NCBI GenBank assembly: GCA_913044085.1
Contig: CAJWNW010000024.1
Location: 1-19,326, forward strand
Direction: 5' to 3'
DNA length: 19,326 bases
Source: an uncultured Flavobacteriaceae bacterium
GTDB lineage: Bacteria > Bacteroidota > Bacteroidia > Flavobacteriales > Flavobacteriaceae
Shown here: positions 15,062 to 19,326 of the stretch, piece by piece
How the letters are laid out: each line of letters opens with the position of its first letter
Position numbering within the stretch: the stretch's first letter is position 1
Program-made: the position numbers and the translations under genes
Notes under the pieces: generated by a model
What the model was told of the DNA's origin: nothing
The model's input: only the letters and a program-made list of their open reading frames with translations
Database searches by the model: none

Positions 15062-15574
15062 TTAGTTTTCTGGAATGACGAAATCTCCTTTAGTTTGGTA
15101 CCACATTCTAAGCTTTCCTTCAACAATTTGATACCACTCAATATAAGTGCCGTCGTTGCCTGTAAATTGTGCATTGACCCATTGCCCCTCTTGGTTCGTT
15201 GCTTTTGGGTCATTTGAACCCTTTGGGTAGGCCGCAAAAGCATAGTCTATTTTCCAGCCCCACTCTACTTCTTTTTCAAGCGATTCTTGGTAATCAGCTT
15301 CTATTTTATCAACAAACTCTTGTCCTGTTGTAACAGTGTGCCCGTCTTCAAAGACAAACATGCCACCGTCTTCAATCATGTTTTTCATTGTTGTGTAATC
15401 CCGAGCCGCCCATGCAGCATCAAGCGCCTTAAAAACGGTCACAGTGGCCTCATCACCTAGGTAAACACTTTGACCCTCATAGGGGCCAAATCCGTTGGTG
15501 GGGTCTGCTGCTTTTTCTTGTTGTACGCAACCCATTGCAAAAAACAGTGGTAGTGTAAGTAGTAACTTTTTCAT
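15062..15574 (-). CDS. Lipoprotein with NTF2/SnoaL-like fold, first gene of operon
   Basis: A 170-residue predicted lipoprotein. The signal MKKLLLTLPLFFAMGC ends in the lipobox AMGC, with Cys16 as the modified residue, so the protein should sit on the periplasmic face of the inner or outer membrane. Residues about 45-165 suggest an NTF2/SnoaL cone: helix VFKALDAAWAARDYTTMKNMI, then FVFEDGHTVTTGQEFVDKIEADY, then strands ending IEWYQIVEGKLRMWYQTKGDF. No catalytic motif is apparent. It is acidic and rich in aromatic residues. It heads a minus-strand operon of three genes with 24-25 bp gaps and has a -7 element 24 bp upstream of its start codon. Confidence 0.75.
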   Translation of the reverse strand: MKKLLLTLPLFFAMGCVQQEKAADPTNGFGPYEGQSVYLGDEATVTVFKALDAAWAARDYTTMKNMIEDGGMFVFEDGHTVTTGQEFVDKIEADYQESLEKEVEWGWKIDYAFAAYPKGSNDPKATNQEGQWVNAQFTGNDGTYIEWYQIVEGKLRMWYQTKGDFVIPEN

Positions 15575-15597
15575 TTTAGTTTAAATTTTGATTCTTT

Positions 15598-15605
15598 CAA
15601 AGATA
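15598..15605 (-). promoter_or_regulatory. Candidate promoter of the lipoprotein operon
   Basis: On the minus strand TATCTTTG matches TAnnTTTG, 23 bp before the first start codon. A TTG lies at 15622-15620, but the 14-bp spacer is shorter than the usual 17-23. Confidence 0.45.
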
Positions 15606-15746
15606 TTAAATTCTAATTGCAAAACGGAATTAAAAATAATCTTAGTGTTTATTTTTAGTATGAAAAACAGAACAATTATAGAGTTGGAGGTAATGTTCTT
15701 TTTAAGATTGTATCTTTTGCTAATCTTAGCTGGATGTTAGCAGAGT

Positions 15747-17051
15747 TTATTCTTTTTTTGACAAGTAATCAAGCGCTAGAGTTGTCATAGATTTAACCCC
15801 AGTGATCATGGCTGAATCGTCCACATAAAAATCGGGCGTGTGGTGTGGTGCTGCTTTTTTGGGATCCGTCCCTTTTTGAGCACCCCCAATAAAAAAATAC
15901 AGTCCAGGAACTTCTTTTTGAAAAAACGAAAAGTCCTCTGCGCCCGTGATTGCATTCATAAAATGTACATTTTCAGGCCCATTAATTCTTTTTAGTGATG
16001 GCAGCATTTTTTCATACAGATTAGGGTCATTGTATGTGATGGGGTAGCTGACTTGGTAAGTAATATTTGCCTTGGCGTTATTGGCTTTAGCGGTATTGTA
16101 AACAATTTCCTCTAACCTTTTTAAGACCGTAGCCTTCATGGCTTCGTCCAAGGTTCTTATAGTGCCTAGCATATAGAGACTTTCAGGGATAATATTGCTT
16201 CTGACCCCGCCGTGAATGCTGCCTATAGTTACCACAGCCCCTGCTTCAGTCAGCGGTAAGCTTCGGCTTACAATAGTTTGAATGTTATTCACAATTTGGG
16301 CCGCCGTTACAATAGGGTCTATGCCAGTCCAAGGGGTTGACCCATGGGTTTGAACCCCTTCAATATCAATTCTGAACTCATTAACAGCTGCCATGATACC
16401 TTTTGGGCGCAAATAAACATTACCAGCGGGGAATTGGGACCATATGTGTAACCCAAAAATAGCAGCTACTTCGGGGTTTTTTAAAACACCCTCTTTAACC
16501 ATTAATTCCGCTCCGCCCTCTTCCCCCGCAGGCGCACCCTCTTCTGCTGGTTGAAAAATAAATTTTATGCTCCCGGGGATATCGTCTTTGATTGTGTATA
16601 AAATCTTAGCGACACCAAGCAATATTGCTGTATGTGTGTCGTGGCCGCAGGCATGCATTACAGGTACTTTTTCACCATTGTACTCGCCAACCATATTAGA
16701 TTTCCAGGGTAGGTCTGCCCGCTCTTTGACGGGAAGCCCATCAATGTCTGCCCGTAAAGCCACTACCGGGCCTGGATTCCCCCCCTTTAAAACAGCAACA
16801 ACGCCAGTTTTTGCGATGCCAGTTTTAGGCTCTAAACCAATTTTTATCAGAGCCTCTGAAATTTTTTCTGCGGTTTTAAATTCCCGATTGCTCAGTTCCG
16901 CATTTTGATGAAACCAATGTCTAAGTTCAATAATTTCGGCTTCGTGTTCGACAGCCATTTCGGCGATAACAGCATCAAAATCTTGTCCATTTAGAAACAA
17001 GGGCAAAAGAAAGGAGAAGGTAAGTAAGGATTTTTTTATCACAGGAGTCAT
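15747..17051 (-). CDS. Secreted M20-family amidohydrolase/peptidase
   Basis: A zinc-dependent hydrolase of the M20/hippurate hydrolase group that removes acyl or aminoacyl groups from N-acyl amino acids or short peptides. Residues 1-22 form a signal peptide (hydrophobic stretch SLLTFSFLLPLFL, likely cut near NG/Q), so it acts in the periplasm or outside. Metal-site motifs are visible: HACGHDTH at 133-140 (Cys135, His137), PAEEG with Glu170 and Glu171, GLHIW with His202, and APHHTPDF with His404 near the end. The dimerisation lid begins at about residue 224, with GVQTHGSTPW and His236. The 434-residue length is normal. Substrate is unknown. The start codon lies 8 bp after a 32-codon membrane microprotein gene, so translation may be coupled. 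Confidence 0.92.
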   Translation of the reverse strand: MTPVIKKSLLTFSFLLPLFLNGQDFDAVIAEMAVEHEAEIIELRHWFHQNAELSNREFKTAEKISEALIKIGLEPKTGIAKTGVVAVLKGGNPGPVVALRADIDGLPVKERADLPWKSNMVGEYNGEKVPVMHACGHDTHTAILLGVAKILYTIKDDIPGSIKFIFQPAEEGAPAGEEGGAELMVKEGVLKNPEVAAIFGLHIWSQFPAGNVYLRPKGIMAAVNEFRIDIEGVQTHGSTPWTGIDPIVTAAQIVNNIQTIVSRSLPLTEAGAVVTIGSIHGGVRSNIIPESLYMLGTIRTLDEAMKATVLKRLEEIVYNTAKANNAKANITYQVSYPITYNDPNLYEKMLPSLKRINGPENVHFMNAITGAEDFSFFQKEVPGLYFFIGGAQKGTDPKKAAPHHTPDFYVDDSAMITGVKSMTTLALDYLSKKE

Positions 17052-17059
17052 TATGGGGG

Positions 17060-17158
17060 TTAAGCTTCATCCAGCTGTTTTATGAGAACCCATATCCAAA
17101 CAAGTACGCACACAAAAACAAAGACAGAAAAATAAAGTACAATTTTGTTAGCCTCCAT
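17060..17158 (-). CDS. Single-pass membrane microprotein (32 residues)
   Basis: A small ORF starting MEANKIVLYFSVFVFVCVLV and ending IKQLDEA. Residues about 6-26 form one continuous hydrophobic segment of Val, Phe, Leu, Ile and Trp, flanked by Lys5 and by Lys27-Gln-Leu-Asp-Glu, a convincing membrane span. It lies 8 bp before the M20 hydrolase start and 71 bp after the YdbT-like gene, in the same direction as both. No function can be assigned; small membrane helices often regulate or stabilise neighbouring membrane proteins. It could also be a chance ORF, but the composition and tight spacing argue for a gene. An AGG lies 13 bp upstream of its ATG. Confidence 0.55.
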   Translation of the reverse strand: MEANKIVLYFSVFVFVCVLVWIWVLIKQLDEA

Positions 17159-17229
17159 AAAAAATGATTTACCTAAAGATATAAAAAAAATGCAGACTGA
17201 AAAACATTAGCACATAAGTTAATCAAAAC

Positions 17230-18720
17230 CTACATCCATTTACGCTTAGAAGTTTCAACATTGTAAAGAACATTGTTGAGTATCAATTTTAAGGCCGTAT
17301 AATTATAGGTGCGAACTCTAATTTGGCCACCAGCGGTAAAAATTAAGAGGTTCCCTAAATCCGAATTTTTATACCAAATAGGTTGGGATATAATGGCCGA
17401 TTGTATTTTATAATGCTCGACGTGTATTGTTGTAACGTCCCAGAATCCAGATTGAGACCGTATGAAATTTTTTGATATGAAAAGGCAATTGTTTTTATAA
17501 AACCGCCAAGCCGCATATAGCGTTACAATCAAAAAGGAAAGTACCAATAGCCCCCAGTAGTGGCCTTTAAAAAAATCAATATTTAAATGAACCAGAAACA
17601 GGCCTGTTGAGGGTAGAAGGCTAAAAAACATAAAATTAATAATTAATTTTCTAAGGTTAGGTTTTAGTATAATTTCTTCTCCAACGGCTTTGCCGTAAAT
17701 AAAATCAAATAAGATCTGTTTTTGAGCTAATGTACAGCCCGGCACCTTAACGTTGCTTCGGACGTCCTTTGTAGAGGAAACCTCGCTGGAAGCTTGATTG
17801 ATTTTTATGTCAAGAATATTGACCAATTTTTGAAACCAATTTTGAGTGGTCTTGAACTGTTGTACTTTCTGAGGGGATAACAGCACCGATTTTGTTTTAA
17901 TCATCCCGTATTTAATTTCTAAATTTTTAGAACTGCGCGTGGCTTTGTATTTATAAAATTTTATCACAGTAGTGATGAGGTTTGTCAAAAGTACTGTGGC
18001 GATGACCCCTAAAACCAAGCAAGCAATCAATTCATAGCTGTAGTCTACTTCTTTAGCTATGTCCGTTAGATCAGAAGCGAAACTAAGCTCATAATCGTCT
18101 AGTAATTGAAGGCCAAGAAACAGCCCCCCAATAATTAAACTCAAGGTTTCAAAATAGCGGGTGGTTAAACCGGTTTTAATAAGTGTTTTTAGGTCTATTT
18201 CAAAAGCCGCCTCAGTTTTACTTAGCGGCTCCGAGTCAGTGGCTGACAAGCTTAATTTTTTTATTTCTTCAGCGATGACTTTAAAATCATTTGCTACCGA
18301 TTTAGATACCGCCTTAATGTCTACCTCAGTACTGCTGGAACCGGCGGTATCCATTTGGATTTCATAAAGGTTAAAGAGTTTGTGAATTAAATTTTGGTTG
18401 ATGTTTATTTGTTGAATTTTTTCAAAAGGAATGCTCAGGTTTGTTTTTTCGAGAAATCCTTTGTGGACGATAAAGGCCGATTTCTCAAAGTCAAACTTAT
18501 ATTTAAAATAATAGTACTTTATATAAGCAAAGAGGGCAATTAACAAAATAAATCCTAAGAAAAGAAAGATTGAAATTTTCACATTCCCTTTTATAGCTGG
18601 GAACAGGAGGTAGATAAAATTGAAGCTATTTTTTCGAAGAGACTGGAAAAACAACACGACCGATCCAATCACAGATTGTTTTTGAAAGACTTTAAATTTC
18701 TGAATGATTAATGAATCCAA
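17230..18720 (-). CDS. YdbT-like membrane protein with three bacterial PH domains
   Basis: A 496-residue membrane protein of the YdbT class (bacterial PH domain bPH_2, DUF304). Three PH-like units can be placed: residues about 72-157 (IPFEKIQQINI...DTAGSSSTEVDI), 258-345 (SPQKVQQFKTTQ...INQASSE) and 410-485 (VEHYKIQSAII...IFTAGGQIRVR). Each has the family's xQ core followed by the TAGG-type strand. Hydrophobic segments at about 46-70, 190-208, 230-255, 360-380 and 388-408 separate them, so the PH units probably face one side of the inner membrane. In Bacillus subtilis YdbS and YdbT contribute to bacteriocin resistance; the role here is unknown. It starts 18 bp after the YdbS-like gene, an operon arrangement typical of the pair. 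Confidence 0.85.
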   Translation of the reverse strand: MDSLIIQKFKVFQKQSVIGSVVLFFQSLRKNSFNFIYLLFPAIKGNVKISIFLFLGFILLIALFAYIKYYYFKYKFDFEKSAFIVHKGFLEKTNLSIPFEKIQQININQNLIHKLFNLYEIQMDTAGSSSTEVDIKAVSKSVANDFKVIAEEIKKLSLSATDSEPLSKTEAAFEIDLKTLIKTGLTTRYFETLSLIIGGLFLGLQLLDDYELSFASDLTDIAKEVDYSYELIACLVLGVIATVLLTNLITTVIKFYKYKATRSSKNLEIKYGMIKTKSVLLSPQKVQQFKTTQNWFQKLVNILDIKINQASSEVSSTKDVRSNVKVPGCTLAQKQILFDFIYGKAVGEEIILKPNLRKLIINFMFFSLLPSTGLFLVHLNIDFFKGHYWGLLVLSFLIVTLYAAWRFYKNNCLFISKNFIRSQSGFWDVTTIHVEHYKIQSAIISQPIWYKNSDLGNLLIFTAGGQIRVRTYNYTALKLILNNVLYNVETSKRKWM

Positions 18721-18738
18721 AGGCTGTATTTTTTAGGG

Positions 18739-19257
18739 TTATTTTTCAATCTTATTAGAAATTATTTCTTTAAAACTTTTGGCTACTTCTAGCGGCATTC
18801 CCGGGATGTTGATGTCTGTGGTGCTGCCTCCTGCTGTGTAAAACTGAAGTGAGGCTAATCCAAATTTTCTTGAAAAAAGGCCTTCATGTAGGGCAATGTG
18901 CTGAATACGGTTAAAGGGGATCAGAACCGTTGTTTTGTGAAAAACCCCAAAGTTATAAATCACATCATGAGCCCTATAGCAGTAACTCTTCCTTTTAAAT
19001 CCAATCCAGGAATACAGAACATAAAGCCCCCAAAAAGAAAGATAAGCTATCGCAGCGGCTTGTTTGTAGGGCATGGATTTTAAAAAATTAAAAAAATTAA
19101 AACACACCATTAGCCCCAACGAAACAAAGGAAAATACAAGTAGGGTACTTATAAGCACAACCCAATAATGCTTTTTATCAAGGCGTGTTGTAGCAACGGC
19201 CTCATAGTTTGGCAGGTCTTGGGCTAAAATCTCATTATTTTCAAAAGTTGTTCCCAT
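18739..19257 (-). CDS. YdbS-like membrane protein with one bacterial PH domain
   Basis: A 172-residue partner of the following YdbT-like protein. Two membrane segments at about residues 32-57 and 66-86 precede a single bacterial PH domain (bPH_2, DUF304) at about 90-168. It shows IPFNRIQHIALHEGLFSRKFG and LASLQFYTAGGSTTDINIPG, the classic family pattern of an xRIQH strand followed by a TAGGS strand and a turn. The 172-residue length is normal. The two gene products are expected to associate in the inner membrane. This gene heads the minus-strand series that continues with the YdbT-like protein. The 69 bp upstream to the window edge contain no exact TAnnTTTG match, so its promoter may lie outside. 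Confidence 0.87.
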   Translation of the reverse strand: MGTTFENNEILAQDLPNYEAVATTRLDKKHYWVVLISTLLVFSFVSLGLMVCFNFFNFLKSMPYKQAAAIAYLSFWGLYVLYSWIGFKRKSYCYRAHDVIYNFGVFHKTTVLIPFNRIQHIALHEGLFSRKFGLASLQFYTAGGSTTDINIPGMPLEVAKSFKEIISNKIEK

Positions 19258-19326
19258 TTCAAAAATTTTTTTAAATTTAAGAAATTAAAAAATCATGACA
19301 CTTTTACAAAACACAATTAAATATGC

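Noticed and set aside
15076..15083. A single minus-strand copy of ATTTCGTC
   Set aside because: Unpaired and within the coding sequence of the first lipoprotein; treated as chance, not a second regulator site.
15037..15243. N-terminal extension of the 126-residue gene (start at 15243)
   Set aside because: It would lie inside the upstream lipoprotein gene in another frame; its translation is Arg/Gln-rich and unlike the rest of the protein.
15719..15741. GCTAA...TTAGC inverted repeat downstream of the M20 gene
   Set aside because: Five-base arms with no T run on the minus strand; too weak to call a terminator.

Overview
The window looks like chromosome from a marine-type flavobacterium (Bacteroidota, Flavobacteriaceae). 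The basis is low-GC DNA, near-absence of Shine-Dalgarno sequences, several upstream regions with the flavobacterial promoter pattern TTG-N17-23-TAnnTTTG, and typical families: a 632-residue PurF-type amidotransferase with a short propeptide, a viroplasmin-RNase HI fusion, an OmpA protein with thrombospondin type 3 repeats, Bacteroidetes-type AddA/AddB, and lipoproteins ending their signal at a Cys. No phage, transposon, CRISPR, tRNA or rRNA was seen; this is mostly core chromosome.

Layout. (1) 1-4400, purine/housekeeping block: the first 40 bases are the 5' end of acpP (minus strand), divergent from purN. purN overlaps rnhA by 8 bp; a PfkB-family kinase and a PurF-type amidophosphoribosyltransferase follow, each with its own promoter-like element. 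(2) 4398-4573: a gap between convergent genes with two 13-bp direct repeats 20 bp apart, a -7 element and a strong hairpin terminator. I read it as a candidate activator-controlled small RNA of about 70 nt. (3) 4574-5182: Fe/Mn superoxide dismutase (minus), with an inverted repeat in its promoter. (4) 5298-13772: addA (helicase-nuclease), ompA, addB (nuclease) and an alpha/beta hydrolase. addA and addB, whose products normally form one recombination-repair complex, are separated by the outer-membrane gene, and addB lies directly behind that gene's terminator. (5) 13865-15600: a 64-residue conserved small protein, convergent with a tight three-gene minus-strand operon (NTF2-like lipoprotein, unrecognised cytoplasmic protein, second NTF2-like lipoprotein). 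(6) 15747-19257, all minus: YdbS-like and YdbT-like bacterial-PH membrane proteins, a 32-residue membrane microprotein, and a secreted M20 amidohydrolase.

How the genes fit together: PurN and PurF both act in de novo IMP synthesis. AddA and AddB are expected to process double-strand breaks. The paired PH proteins probably form a membrane complex. The most promising undescribed elements are the candidate small RNA at about 4403-4547, the lipoprotein trio at 14134-15574, and the membrane microprotein at 17060-17158. All reading is by eye; nothing was searched against a database.
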